From contig JAUNOS010000003.1 of the NCBI GenBank assembly GCA_030537075.1, forward strand, positions 1-64,000: 64,000 nucleotides of DNA, in the 5' to 3' direction. Each line of letters opens with the position of its first letter. Positions within the stretch are counted from its first letter, which is position 1. Below, piece after piece: positions 33,057 to 41,192 of this stretch. Under the pieces are notes generated by a model. That model did no database searches. It was given only the letters and a program-made list of their open reading frames with translations, and was not told the origin of the DNA. The translations under genes were made by a program, and so were the position numbers. Source of the DNA: Candidatus Saccharimonadota bacterium. GTDB taxonomy: Bacteria; Patescibacteriota; Saccharimonadia; Saccharimonadales; Saccharimonadaceae.

Positions 33057-33653
33057 ATGGGTGTTTCTGTCGATGATATTAAGAAACTGCGCGAACTGAC
33101 TGGTGTCGGTCTGACTGACGCCAAGCAGGCTTTGGTGGAAGCTGACGGTGACTTTGACAAGGCGCTGGAAGCGATGCGCAAAAAAGGCCTGACCAAGGCT
33201 GAGAAGAAGGGTGACCGCGAGGCGCGCGAAGGGCTGATCGAGAGTTATGTGCACTCAGGTCGCATCGGTGTTATCGTTGAGGTGAACTGCGAGACTGATT
33301 TCGTGGCACGCCTGGATGACTTTAAGACCTTGGCGCACGAAATTGCTATGCAAATCGCGGCGATGAACCCAACCTACGCATCTGAGGCGGATATTCCGAC
33401 TGAGGAGATGGAGCGGGTGAAGGCTGAGCTGCTGAATTCAGACGCCCTAAAGGACAAGCCAGCGGACATGCAGGAGAAAATCGTCGAAGGCCAGCTGAAG
33501 AAGCACTTTGCCGAGCAGGTGCTCCTGAACCAGGCCTACATCCTGGATGACTCAAAGACGGTCGAGCAGCACATCAAGGAAGCTATCGCCAAGCTTGGCG
33601 AAAACATCGTGGTGCGCCAGTTCCGTCGCATCGAGCTGGGCGTGAGCGAATAA
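33057..33653 (+). CDS. tsf: Elongation factor Ts (short form)
   Basis: This 198-residue nucleotide exchange factor for EF-Tu opens with the UBA-like domain (DIKKLRELTGVGLTDAKQAL) and then the core (GRIGVIVEVNCETDFVAR with the TDFV motif). It is about 100 residues shorter than the E. coli protein, lacking the second core subdomain, as in several streamlined bacteria. AGGA overlaps the rpsB end. pyrH, normally next, is absent; a terminator follows. Confidence 0.94.
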   Translation: MGVSVDDIKKLRELTGVGLTDAKQALVEADGDFDKALEAMRKKGLTKAEKKGDREAREGLIESYVHSGRIGVIVEVNCETDFVARLDDFKTLAHEIAMQIAAMNPTYASEADIPTEEMERVKAELLNSDALKDKPADMQEKIVEGQLKKHFAEQVLLNQAYILDDSKTVEQHIKEAIAKLGENIVVRQFRRIELGVSE

Positions 33654-33673
33654 TTCAACCCAGGCATACTTGA

Positions 33674-33704
33674 AAATCAACCTCGAGAGCGGGGTTGATT
33701 TTTT
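33674..33704 (+). terminator. Terminator after tsf
   Basis: AAATCAACC (33674-33682) pairs with GGTTGATTT (33693-33701), followed by further T. Confidence 0.88.
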
Positions 33705-33729
33705 ATGTCGAGAGTGGTATAATAGAATA

Positions 33730-34053
33730 ATGAATGAGAAGCTAATAGGTACTATTACAGAAATTGATGAGAATGATCCAACGCTGAATACAGTCGAGGC
33801 CGTCGAGGCTCAGGAGCGTATCGCAGAGGCTCAGGCGCAGGCTGCGGTTGAGGCAGAGAGAGAAGCACAGGCAGCATTGCGTAACGTGAAGATTGCGAAA
33901 GACCTTGCTCGTGCGGCCCGCTTGAGCAGCCAGGAGGGGGGGCATATGGTTCCTACTGGCAGTCCTGATTATCATAACCCCTACGCAAGCGACGATGACA
34001 TCTCGCCAGTTGACGAGGGGTATGGTGGCTTCGGTATCTCGTCTCGTCGTTAA
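33730..34053 (+). CDS. Small Ala/Glu-rich hypothetical protein
   Basis: A 107-residue product with a central helical, heptad-like stretch rich in Ala, Glu and Gln (AQERIAEAQAQAAVEAERE), probably a coiled coil, and a disordered polar tail (SPDYHNPYASDDD). TGGTATAAT (hexamer 33718-33723) ends 6 bases before the ATG, which fixes the start and implies a leaderless message. I do not recognise the family. Confidence 0.6.
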   Translation: MNEKLIGTITEIDENDPTLNTVEAVEAQERIAEAQAQAAVEAEREAQAALRNVKIAKDLARAARLSSQEGGHMVPTGSPDYHNPYASDDDISPVDEGYGGFGISSRR

Positions 34054-34081
34054 TCCACTTTCTTTCGTCTTACAGAAAAAG

Positions 34082-34111
34082 AACCACTTCGCATTATGCG
34101 AGGTGGTTTTT
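34082..34111. terminator. Hairpin terminator between the small gene and recF
   Basis: AACCACTTCGCA (34082-34093) pairs with TGCGAGGTGGTT (34097-34108) with one T-G wobble, loop TTA, then T. The recF 3' end lies inside it, and an A-tract upstream allows reverse use. Confidence 0.85.
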
Positions 34112-35161
34112 GGTAGCGATAATTACGCAATCATCTTTTCGGTGTCGCGCGTCAGTCGTGGTGACGATAAATTGATGCTGTCGGATGGTTTCCTGGAGTA
34201 GTTTTTCGCGCTCGGCATCCAGTTCTGAAAAGACGTCATCCATCAGGATGAGCGGGCGGGTGTCATGCAGGGCGGTTTGTCGCTCCAGCTCCAGGAGTTT
34301 AAAGGCCAGCATGATAGTGCGCATTTCCCCGCGCGAGGCGACTTTCACGGCGGGCTGACCATGCAGGGAAATGACGAAATCTTCGCGCTGCGGACCAGCG
34401 GCGGTGAAGCCGGCGGCGGTTTCGTAGTCGCGCGCTCGGCCGAGACGGTCGAGTAGAGCCTGTTCGTAGCCTTCCAGAGGTACCGACGGCAAATATTCCA
34501 CTGAGAATGGTGTATCTTTACCAGCGAGTGAGGCGTACAAGGTGCGCAATTGGCCTTCGTGTTGGTACAAAAAGTGAGCTCGGGCCTGAGCCACCTGGGC
34601 GGCAAGCTGGACGAATTTGACATCCCACGCAAACAGGTGGTCGCGCCAGCCAGCAGCGCCTTCTTCGTGGCGCTTCAGGAGTTCATTGCGCTGGAGCAGG
34701 GTGCGGTGAAAGGCGCGCAGGGTGGTCTCAAACTGCCCGTCTAGTCGCGCGAGCAGCCCGTCCAGAAAATCCCGCCGACGTGACGGTGAAGAAGAGATCA
34801 GGCGCAGGTCATTTGGCTCGAACAGCACCACGGGCAGGCGATGCTTGCGGGTGAGGAGTTTGGCGCGGGAATCATTGATGATAAATTCCTTGTTCAGAGC
34901 GCCGCCATTGCCGCGCAGCAGCTGGACGCGCCGCACTTCATCATCGGTCTCAAGGTGAATGATGGTCTGTGCCTGGTCGTGTCGCATGCAGTCGCCCAGC
35001 GACCCCCGAAAACTGGCCCCGCGTAGCGCCACGTAGACTGCCTCCAGCAGGTTGGTTTTGCCGGTGCCATTCGGCCCAACGATCACCGTGCCGCCGCTGC
35101 CCAGCTCCGCCTCGTAGAGGTCGTAGGAGCGGAAATTGTATAACTTTATCCTCGAAATCAC
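34094..35161 (-). CDS. recF: DNA repair ATPase RecF
   Basis: This 355-residue SMC-like ATPase loads RecA at gaps. It has the N-terminal KLYNFRSYDLYEAEL, P-loop VGPNGTGKTNLLEAVY, the FEPNDLRLISSSPSRRRDFLD block and Walker B LILMDDVFSELDAER. The start is GTG (35161), 7 bases after TAAAAT (35174-35169), consistent with a leaderless GTG. It is not next to dnaA or dnaN, so this is not the origin region. Confidence 0.94.
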   Translation of the reverse strand: MISRIKLYNFRSYDLYEAELGSGGTVIVGPNGTGKTNLLEAVYVALRGASFRGSLGDCMRHDQAQTIIHLETDDEVRRVQLLRGNGGALNKEFIINDSRAKLLTRKHRLPVVLFEPNDLRLISSSPSRRRDFLDGLLARLDGQFETTLRAFHRTLLQRNELLKRHEEGAAGWRDHLFAWDVKFVQLAAQVAQARAHFLYQHEGQLRTLYASLAGKDTPFSVEYLPSVPLEGYEQALLDRLGRARDYETAAGFTAAGPQREDFVISLHGQPAVKVASRGEMRTIMLAFKLLELERQTALHDTRPLILMDDVFSELDAEREKLLQETIRQHQFIVTTTDARHRKDDCVIIATKNHLA

Positions 35162-35188
35162 TAATGTTATTTTAGCACGCGAGATAAC

Positions 35189-35443
35189 TTAGTATGAAAA
35201 GTTACCGTAATTACCGATCAGTTTATTTAAAAAGGCGGTCTGTGAGGCCGGATTGTCGCCGTGAGAGCCGAGAATGATGATAATGAGGTGGCGCCTACTC
35301 TCAAGCGGCGGGTTGGTTGTAAAATAAAGCCGCGCTTTTCCGGCGACACGAATCTCATAAACATTGCCTGCCTCGGCATTTCGAAGACTGAGCTTTTTGA
35401 TCGATTGGCTATCGATGTTAAATATCTGGGGCATGCGTCTCAT
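35189..35443 (-). CDS. Possible RelE-fold small protein
   Basis: This 84-residue product has a core YEIRVAGKARLYFTTN followed by HLIIIILGSHGDN and QTAFLNKLI. This resembles the strand order of RelE/HigB-type toxins (YEIR-GKYRV-F, then a hydrophobic strand), but catalytic residues cannot be assigned. Alternative starts are 35434 (MPQIF) and 35488. It overlaps the upstream WhiB-like gene, so the two would be coupled. The toxin assignment is tentative. Confidence 0.4.
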   Translation of the reverse strand: MRRMPQIFNIDSQSIKKLSLRNAEAGNVYEIRVAGKARLYFTTNPPLESRRHLIIIILGSHGDNPASQTAFLNKLIGNYGNFSY

Positions 35444-36050
35444 CGTTGGAGGTTGCGAGTGTGAGTAGTTTGCTATGTAGTGTCTCACTTTCTTTGACCG
35501 TCGCCGGAGTTAGGCCGTCATGCTGAATAATGGGCGAGGCATCGATGATGGTGACGGGTGGCTGATTGGCGATAGAGACAGTATCCAGGGCAGTGGCAGT
35601 AGCACGCTTATTGATGATAATCCCTGGGTCAAGCGTGTCTATCACAGACGTCGTAGGTGTTGTCGTGATGGTGGTTTCTAGGGAAAGGTTTTCACGAACG
35701 GAGCGAATGAGCTGACCATCGCGAGCAGATTCCGGTTCGCGTGATTGATAGGTCGCGCGACGCATTTCGCTCAAAAGACCAAGTCTCCACTCGACGATAC
35801 ACACGGCACGCAGGGTGCATTGACCGCAGGCTCTTCGGGCTCGCGTGGCAGCCGACCCTGATTCGATGGCGTTTTCTGGAATATCAAACGTTGCGGCGTA
35901 GTCACGCTCTCGCTCGCCAGCGATGTCATCCATGATCGGCTCAGCACTAGGTTCATCCATCAGTGACGCGGCGGTTGCTGGGTCATCTCCAAAGTATTTA
36001 CAGACTGGCTGACAGGGAGGTAAAAGCGTTTCTTGATTTTTGTTTGCCAT
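35418..36050 (-). CDS. WhiB-like cysteine-motif protein
   Basis: This 210-residue soluble protein carries Cys75-x2-Cys78-x5-Cys84 (RACGQCTLRAVCIVEW), the exact spacing of the WhiB iron-sulfur motif. An upstream cysteine (Cys13 or Cys17, CKYFGDDP) could be the first ligand. A helix rich in Arg follows (LLSEMRRATYQSRE), but the GVWGG turn typical of WhiB is not evident. The last hundred residues are Thr- and Ile-rich and unassigned. The promoter (TTGACT near 36100, 17 bases, TAATGT) is followed by AAGGA before the ATG. WhiB proteins are otherwise largely actinobacterial; many Saccharibacteria live on Actinobacteria. Confidence 0.5.
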   Translation of the reverse strand: MANKNQETLLPPCQPVCKYFGDDPATAASLMDEPSAEPIMDDIAGERERDYAATFDIPENAIESGSAATRARRACGQCTLRAVCIVEWRLGLLSEMRRATYQSREPESARDGQLIRSVRENLSLETTITTTPTTSVIDTLDPGIIINKRATATALDTVSIANQPPVTIIDASPIIQHDGLTPATVKESETLHSKLLTLATSNDETHAPDI

Positions 36051-36122
36051 AGGAAAATCCTTATTTTAACATTAGCATAAATTACTTAAAAAGTCAAGTA
36101 TCACAAGGGGCGGGTACTCTGC

Positions 36123-36148
36123 TATAATAGGGAGGAAATAATTGGAGG
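36123..36148 (+). promoter_or_regulatory. frr -10 and Shine-Dalgarno
   Basis: TATAAT 36123-36128 and TTGGAGG ending at 36148, 4 bases before the frr ATG. It overlies the intergenic region divergent from the WhiB-like gene. Confidence 0.6.
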
Positions 36149-36152
36149 TCAT

Positions 36153-36707
36153 ATGTTTGATACAAAACCCTATGAAGATAAAATGGCGCAGGCTTTCGGG
36201 CATTTTGAGGATGAACTGAAAAAGGTGCGGACTGGCCGGGCGCACGCTGGGATGCTGGAGGGCGTGATGGTCGAGGCGTACGGCGCCAAGGTGCCGCTGA
36301 ACCAGGTGGCGAACGTGACAGCCCCCGAGGCGCAGCTCTTGGTGGTGACGCCATTTGATCCAAGTAATATCACAGCGATCACCACTGCCATCCGGGACAA
36401 TCAGTCACTCGGCTTTAACCCTTCAGACGACGGCCGCGTGGTGCGCGTGCCAGTGCCAGCCCTGACCGAGGAGCGCCGTCATCAGCTGGTCAAGCAGGTC
36501 AGTGAGAAGGTGGAGGAAGCGCGCATCGCCATGCGCACCATTCGCCAGGATGCCCTGAAGGATGCCAAGCGTATGAAGGACGCTAAGGAGCTGAGCGAGG
36601 ACGACCTGAAGCGGGTGGAGAAGGAAATTGATAGCCTGATGAGTAAGATTCAGGCGAAGATTGACGAAGCGTTTAAGGCCAAAGAAAAGGACGTGCTGAC
36701 GGTCTAA
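36153..36707 (+). CDS. frr: Ribosome recycling factor
   Basis: A 184-residue protein of standard length. Conserved stretches are LKKVRTGRAHAGMLEGVMVEAYG, PLNQVANVTAPEAQLLVV, PFDPSNITAI and VPVPALTEERRHQLVKQV. It splits post-termination ribosomes together with EF-G. The stop shares one base with the next start (TAATG). It heads a cluster in which pyrH upstream is missing. Confidence 0.95.
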   Translation: MFDTKPYEDKMAQAFGHFEDELKKVRTGRAHAGMLEGVMVEAYGAKVPLNQVANVTAPEAQLLVVTPFDPSNITAITTAIRDNQSLGFNPSDDGRVVRVPVPALTEERRHQLVKQVSEKVEEARIAMRTIRQDALKDAKRMKDAKELSEDDLKRVEKEIDSLMSKIQAKIDEAFKAKEKDVLTV

Positions 36708-37141
36708 TGAGTCTATCAGCCGATGCAATGATAGGGCGCGTCAAAGCCTTGGGTCTTCCCCAGGGCAGCTTCGTCGTCATCGGGAGTGGAATTCTGACGG
36801 CGCTCGGTATTCGCCAGAGTAGTGATATCGACCTGGCGGTGGACGGCGCAACGTATGAGATGCTGGCGCAGTCGAGCGAGTGGACCGAGGAAGACACCGG
36901 GCATGGTATGCGGCTGGTGAGCGCTGACGGGGGAGTAGTCGAGGTGTGGCGTAATTGGCATGACACTCCTGATGGGGTGTGGACCGTCGAGGAACTGTTA
37001 CGTGATGCAGTGGTAATTGATGGGGTGGCATTCGTGTCACTGGAGCGGGTACGGCGCTGGAAAGAGTGGCGCGGTCGTGAAAAGGATGTGCGCGATGTGT
37101 CGCTGATCGATGCATACCAGAGGGAGGCGAAAGATGAGTGA
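36707..37141 (+). CDS. Nucleotidyltransferase-fold protein
   Basis: This 144-residue protein has the minimal nucleotidyltransferase signature GSGILTALGIRQSSDIDLAV (GS ... DxD, residues about 26-45). The rest resembles small NTases that lack a second domain (FVSLERVRRWKEWRGREKD). Substrate unknown; family members include aminoglycoside-type and toxin-antitoxin MNT proteins. It overlaps frr by one base and uppS by eight, so it is embedded in a highly conserved housekeeping cluster. Confidence 0.72.
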   Translation: MSLSADAMIGRVKALGLPQGSFVVIGSGILTALGIRQSSDIDLAVDGATYEMLAQSSEWTEEDTGHGMRLVSADGGVVEVWRNWHDTPDGVWTVEELLRDAVVIDGVAFVSLERVRRWKEWRGREKDVRDVSLIDAYQREAKDE

Positions 37142-37826
37142 GCAGGTGGTGCCGCAGCATATTGGCTTTGTCGTTGATGGCAATCGGCGGTGGGCAAAGC
37201 AGCATGGACTGCCGGCCTATGAGGGGCATTTAGCGGGCTACAATAGCCTGAAGGAAGTGCTGCTGGAAACCTTGCGGCGTGGTGTGAAGTATGCCAGTGC
37301 CTACGTGTTTAGCACCGAAAATTGGAAGCGGTCACAGGAGGAGGTTGGGCACCTGATGGGGTTGCTGCTGAAGGTGCTGGAGGCGGACGTGCCAGTCTTT
37401 TTGGAGCATAATGTGCGACTGCGCGTTATCGGCTCGCGCGAGGGGCTGTCGGAGACGTTGGTGAAAGCCATTCGGCGAGCAGAGGAGAAGACGGAAGGAT
37501 TGACGGGCGGTGAGCTGTTGCTGTGCCTGAATTATGGCGGGCATCTGGAGATTGCTGATGCGGTCAAAAAAATTGTTCAATCCGGCGTGGGCGCTGATGA
37601 CGTAACCCCAGAACTGGTGGCTGAGCAGCTGTATGCACCAGATGTGCCGCCGTGCGATCTCATCGTACGGACCAGTGGTGAGCAGCGGCTGAGTAATTTT
37701 ATGCTGTGGCGCGCAGCCTATAGCGAGCTACTTTTTCTCGAGAAACATTGGCCGGATATGCGCGCGGAAGATGTCGAAGCAATCTTAGCAGAGTATAGTA
37801 AACGTCAACGAAGGTTTGGTGAGTAA
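37134..37826 (+). CDS. uppS: Undecaprenyl diphosphate synthase
   Basis: This 230-residue cis-prenyltransferase makes the C55 carrier for wall synthesis. The catalytic start is GFVVDGNRRWAKQHGLPAYEGH with the essential Asp, then YASAYVFSTENWKRS and the C-terminal DLIVRTSGEQRLSNFMLW, all family hallmarks. A GAGGGAGG Shine-Dalgarno lies inside the upstream gene. cdsA and dxr, which usually follow uppS, are absent; rseP follows after two bases. Confidence 0.94.
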   Translation: MSEQVVPQHIGFVVDGNRRWAKQHGLPAYEGHLAGYNSLKEVLLETLRRGVKYASAYVFSTENWKRSQEEVGHLMGLLLKVLEADVPVFLEHNVRLRVIGSREGLSETLVKAIRRAEEKTEGLTGGELLLCLNYGGHLEIADAVKKIVQSGVGADDVTPELVAEQLYAPDVPPCDLIVRTSGEQRLSNFMLWRAAYSELLFLEKHWPDMRAEDVEAILAEYSKRQRRFGE

Positions 37827-37828
37827 AA

Positions 37829-38989
37829 ATGTTGTTCATAGGAATTATCATCGGGTTAATCGTCTTAGTTATCTTGGTGGCGCTGCACGAATTAGGGCAC
37901 GCTATCGTAGCACGGCGCAATGGCGTGCGGGTGGAAGAATACGGGATTGGCTTCCCGCCAGCTGCTAAAAAGTGGCGCCCGAAGCAGAGTTTTTTGGGTA
38001 AGGACGTGACCTTTAGCCTGAACTGGCTGCCGCTGGGCGGCTTTGTGCGGCTGAAGGGCGAGCATGATGCGGCGCGTGGTGCGGGCACCTACGGCGCGGC
38101 CAGTTTTTGGGTCAAGACCAAGATTTTACTGGCGGGCGTGGCAGTGAACTGGCTGACGGCCGTGGTGCTCTTTTCAGTGCTGGCGGTGGTGGGGCTGCCG
38201 AAACTCTTGCCGCATCAAGTGGTGCTGCCATTTGACAATCGCGTGGAGCGCTCGGTGCTGACGGTCGGCGCCATCACTAAGGGGTCGCCAGCCGAGCATG
38301 CAGGGCTGCAGGTGGGCGATCAGGTGCTGCGCGTCGGCGATACAGAAGTGGCCACACCGAGCGAGCTCTCAGCCGCTACGAAGGCGCAGGCTGGGCGGTC
38401 AGTCGAAGTTGTGCTGGTGCGAGGTGAGGAGAGGCTGACGAAGCAGGTAGCGCTTCAGTCGCCTGAGCAAGCCAAAAATGGCGGCTATCTGGGGGTTGGT
38501 CCGCAGCAATCAGAAAAGATATACGCCACCTGGTCGGCACCGCTGCTGGGCCTGGCGACCACTGGACAGCTGACATTCGAGACCATCAAAGGCGTGGGCG
38601 ATATCTTGGCGAAGACAGTCACCGGCACAGTTGGACAACTTTTTGGTTCAGCAGAGCAGAAGCGGGCGGCTAAAGCCGACATCGCGGCGGTCGGTGCCAG
38701 CGTGGCGGGACCAGTCGGTATCCTGGGCGTGCTGTTTCCATCGGTGCTGAGTTCGGGGTTGACACACCTGGTGCTGTTGGCGGCGCTCATTTCGCTGACG
38801 CTGGCGGTGATGAATATCTTGCCTATTCCAGCGCTGGATGGCGGACGCTGGTTTACTATGGCAGGCTTTCGACTGTTCAGGAAAGAATTGACCAAAGAAC
38901 GCGAAGAGACCATTCAGGCGACTGGCTTTTTAGTGCTGATGGCATTGACGGTGCTGGTAACGTGGAGTGATATCGCGAAGTTATTTTAA
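37829..38989 (+). CDS. rseP: RseP-type site-2 protease
   Basis: This 386-residue intramembrane metalloprotease carries the zinc motif H20-E21-L-G-H24 in the first membrane segment. The second metal-binding motif is LPIPALDGGRW near residue 335. A single PDZ domain (AEHAGLQVGDQVLRVGD) lies between. At least four membrane segments are visible. Substrates are unknown; relatives cut anti-sigma factors and leftover signal peptides. Confidence 0.92.
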   Translation: MLFIGIIIGLIVLVILVALHELGHAIVARRNGVRVEEYGIGFPPAAKKWRPKQSFLGKDVTFSLNWLPLGGFVRLKGEHDAARGAGTYGAASFWVKTKILLAGVAVNWLTAVVLFSVLAVVGLPKLLPHQVVLPFDNRVERSVLTVGAITKGSPAEHAGLQVGDQVLRVGDTEVATPSELSAATKAQAGRSVEVVLVRGEERLTKQVALQSPEQAKNGGYLGVGPQQSEKIYATWSAPLLGLATTGQLTFETIKGVGDILAKTVTGTVGQLFGSAEQKRAAKADIAAVGASVAGPVGILGVLFPSVLSSGLTHLVLLAALISLTLAVMNILPIPALDGGRWFTMAGFRLFRKELTKEREETIQATGFLVLMALTVLVTWSDIAKLF

Positions 38990-38997
38990 GAGGAGGG

Positions 38998-39816
38998 GTG
39001 ATGAAACAGACATTCAGACAACGTATGCGCTTACAGAGCAATTGGTGGTATCTTTTAGTACTGCCGCTGTGGGTGTATGGGGCATTTTTATTAGCGAATC
39101 TATTCCTGGGGTTCATCGCGGGGGCTTTCACATCGTTTGGTGCTGACCTCAGCGCTGTCAATCCAGTGCTTCTTGCAACGACTGGTGCCGCCATCGCATA
39201 TATACTCTCGATGCTCCTTGTCGTCGCTGTGCCGTGGTGGCTATGGCGTCGCCGGACAACCGCCAAAGAATTGGGGGTCACCAGCCTACCCTCATGGTGG
39301 GATATTCTCATTACGCCACTTGCATATGTGATATATCTCGTCTTTACGGCGATTTTGCTCATGGTGGCGACAAAATTCCTGCCAGTGAACCTTGAGCAAC
39401 CACAGGCGCTGCCGTTTACTCAGTCCATGCTGGGCGCACAGTGGCAGTATGTGCTGGCATTTTTAACCTTGGTCGTGATGGCGCCGATCGCCGAAGAACT
39501 ACTGTTTCGCGGGTATCTGTATGGCAAGCTGCGCACTTTCGCACCAGTGTGGATATCAGTGTTGGTGGCCAGTATCGCTTTCGGACTGGCGCATGTGTGG
39601 ACAGGCGGGACAGATGCGCCGCTGCAGTGGGCGGTAGCGATTGATACCTTTGCGCTCAGTCTCGTGATGTGTCTGGCGCGGGAGTATACGGGCGCTATCT
39701 GGGTGCCGATGCTGATGCATATGGCGAAGAATGGTCTGGCGTTTTATCTGTTATTCATCAATCCGACATTCATTGATCAATTGAAGCAGGCAGCCGTGCT
39801 GCTCATAGGAGGATAA
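38998..39816 (+). CDS. CPBP family intramembrane metalloprotease
   Basis: This 272-residue protein has about eight membrane segments. The CPBP/Abi motifs are present: EELLFRGYLYGKL (EExxxR), FGLAHVWTGG (FxxxH) and MLMHMAKNG with a third histidine. Family members are Rce1-like proteases implicated in peptide-bacteriocin self-protection or surface-protein processing. It follows rseP by 8 bases with AGGAGG and precedes proS. Confidence 0.88.
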   Translation: MMKQTFRQRMRLQSNWWYLLVLPLWVYGAFLLANLFLGFIAGAFTSFGADLSAVNPVLLATTGAAIAYILSMLLVVAVPWWLWRRRTTAKELGVTSLPSWWDILITPLAYVIYLVFTAILLMVATKFLPVNLEQPQALPFTQSMLGAQWQYVLAFLTLVVMAPIAEELLFRGYLYGKLRTFAPVWISVLVASIAFGLAHVWTGGTDAPLQWAVAIDTFALSLVMCLAREYTGAIWVPMLMHMAKNGLAFYLLFINPTFIDQLKQAAVLLIGG

Positions 39817-39821
39817 AAGTC

Positions 39822-41075
39822 ATGCGAATGAGTCAATTATTTACTAAAACAAGCAAGACGACGCCAGCTGATGAGGTAGCGAAAAATGCCCAGCTGCTGA
39901 TGCGGGCGGGCTTTGTACACAAGGAGATGGCGGGCGTCTATGCCTATCTACCTCTGGGGCTGAGGGTGCTGGAGCGCATCAAGCAAATCGTGCGCGAGGA
40001 AATGAACGCGGTGGATAGTAGCGAGCTTATTATGACTGGTTTGCAGCGTAAGGAAGTCTGGGAAAAGACACGCCGCTGGGATGATGAGGTGGTTGATATT
40101 TGGTTCAAAACTAAGCTCAAAGACGAGACGGAAGTGGGCCTGGGGTGGAGTCACGAGGAGCCGATCGTCCAGATGATGCAGTCATTTGTGCATAGCTATA
40201 AGGACTTGCCGGCGAGCGTGTATCAGTTTCAGACTAAGATGCGTAATGAGCTGCGTGCCAAAAGCGGTATCATGCGTGGCCGCGAGTTCGTGATGAAGGA
40301 TATGTATTCGTTCCATGCGACCAAGGAAGATCTGGATACATACTATCAGCGGGTCATCGAGGCGTACAAACGCTGCTATGACCGCCTCGGCATCGGTGAA
40401 GATACCTATGTGACATTTGCCAGTGGCGGGGCCTTTACGAAGTTCAGCCACGAGTTCCAGACTATCTGCGAAGCAGGCGAGGACATCATTTATCTGCATC
40501 GTGAAAAAAATATTGCAGTGAATGAAGAGGTCGTCGATGAGGCGGTGGCTGAGCTCGGTATTCACCGTGACGAGCTGGAGCCGGTAAAGACGGCCGAAGT
40601 GGGAAATATTTTCAATTTTGGCACGCAGAAAACAGATGAGATGGGCCTGTACTACACCGGCGCAGACGGCAAGCAGCAGTCCCTGTACCTTGGTTCATAC
40701 GGCATCGGTATCACTCGCGTGATGGGCGTGATCGTTGAGAAGTTTGCTGATGAGAAGGGCCTGGTATGGCCGGAGAATGTAGCGCCGTTTCGCTACCATC
40801 TGGTGGCTATCGGCGAGAAAGCGACCGCTGTGGCGGATGAGTTGTATCTGGCAGCGCAGGCAGCAGGCATAGAGCTGCTGTATGATGACCGGGCGGAGCG
40901 TCCAGGAGCCAAGTTTGCTGATGCGGACCTTATGGGGATGCCATGGCGTATCGTTATCGGCGACAGGGCTCTAGAGTCTGACGGGCTGTTTGAGCTGGTG
41001 CATCGCCAGACTGGCGAGGTGCAGAAGCTGCCGCTGGAGGAAATTCGGCGTCGGGTGTTGGGCGCTGAGGCTTGA
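39822..41075 (+). CDS. proS: Prolyl-tRNA synthetase without the editing domain
   Basis: This 417-residue class II synthetase has motif 2 MRNELRAKSGIMRGREFVMKD and motif 3 YLGSYGIGITRVMGV. The roughly 180-residue INS editing domain that sits between motifs 2 and 3 in E. coli is missing; instead FTKFSHEFQTICEAGED leads directly on. An anticodon-binding domain ends the protein. AGGAGG lies 9 bases before the ATG. Misacylated Ala-tRNA-Pro would then need another deacylase, which is not in the window. Confidence 0.93.
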   Translation: MRMSQLFTKTSKTTPADEVAKNAQLLMRAGFVHKEMAGVYAYLPLGLRVLERIKQIVREEMNAVDSSELIMTGLQRKEVWEKTRRWDDEVVDIWFKTKLKDETEVGLGWSHEEPIVQMMQSFVHSYKDLPASVYQFQTKMRNELRAKSGIMRGREFVMKDMYSFHATKEDLDTYYQRVIEAYKRCYDRLGIGEDTYVTFASGGAFTKFSHEFQTICEAGEDIIYLHREKNIAVNEEVVDEAVAELGIHRDELEPVKTAEVGNIFNFGTQKTDEMGLYYTGADGKQQSLYLGSYGIGITRVMGVIVEKFADEKGLVWPENVAPFRYHLVAIGEKATAVADELYLAAQAAGIELLYDDRAERPGAKFADADLMGMPWRIVIGDRALESDGLFELVHRQTGEVQKLPLEEIRRRVLGAEA

Positions 41076-41192
41076 CATGAGCAGAATGCAGTTGCTATAA
41101 TCGACAAGTTATTCGGGGGAAGGTGACGCATTATACGCTATATCTAGCGTGTGTAGTGCGACAAGAACACTATCGAAAGGAATGTTTAGATT
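41072..41192 (+). promoter_or_regulatory. greA promoter and structured leader
   Basis: TTGACA (41072-41077), 18-base spacer, TATAAT (41096-41101), then a leader of about 85 bases. ACGCTA (41136-41141) and TAGCGT (41146-41151) form a perfect small hairpin with loop TATC. AAAGGAA precedes the ATG. The promoter overlaps the end of proS. In a window of mostly leaderless genes this leader stands out. Confidence 0.65.

Noticed and set aside
34094-35161. recF as a marker of the replication origin
   Set aside because: No dnaA, dnaN or gyrB is adjacent, and no DnaA-box cluster was noticed nearby.
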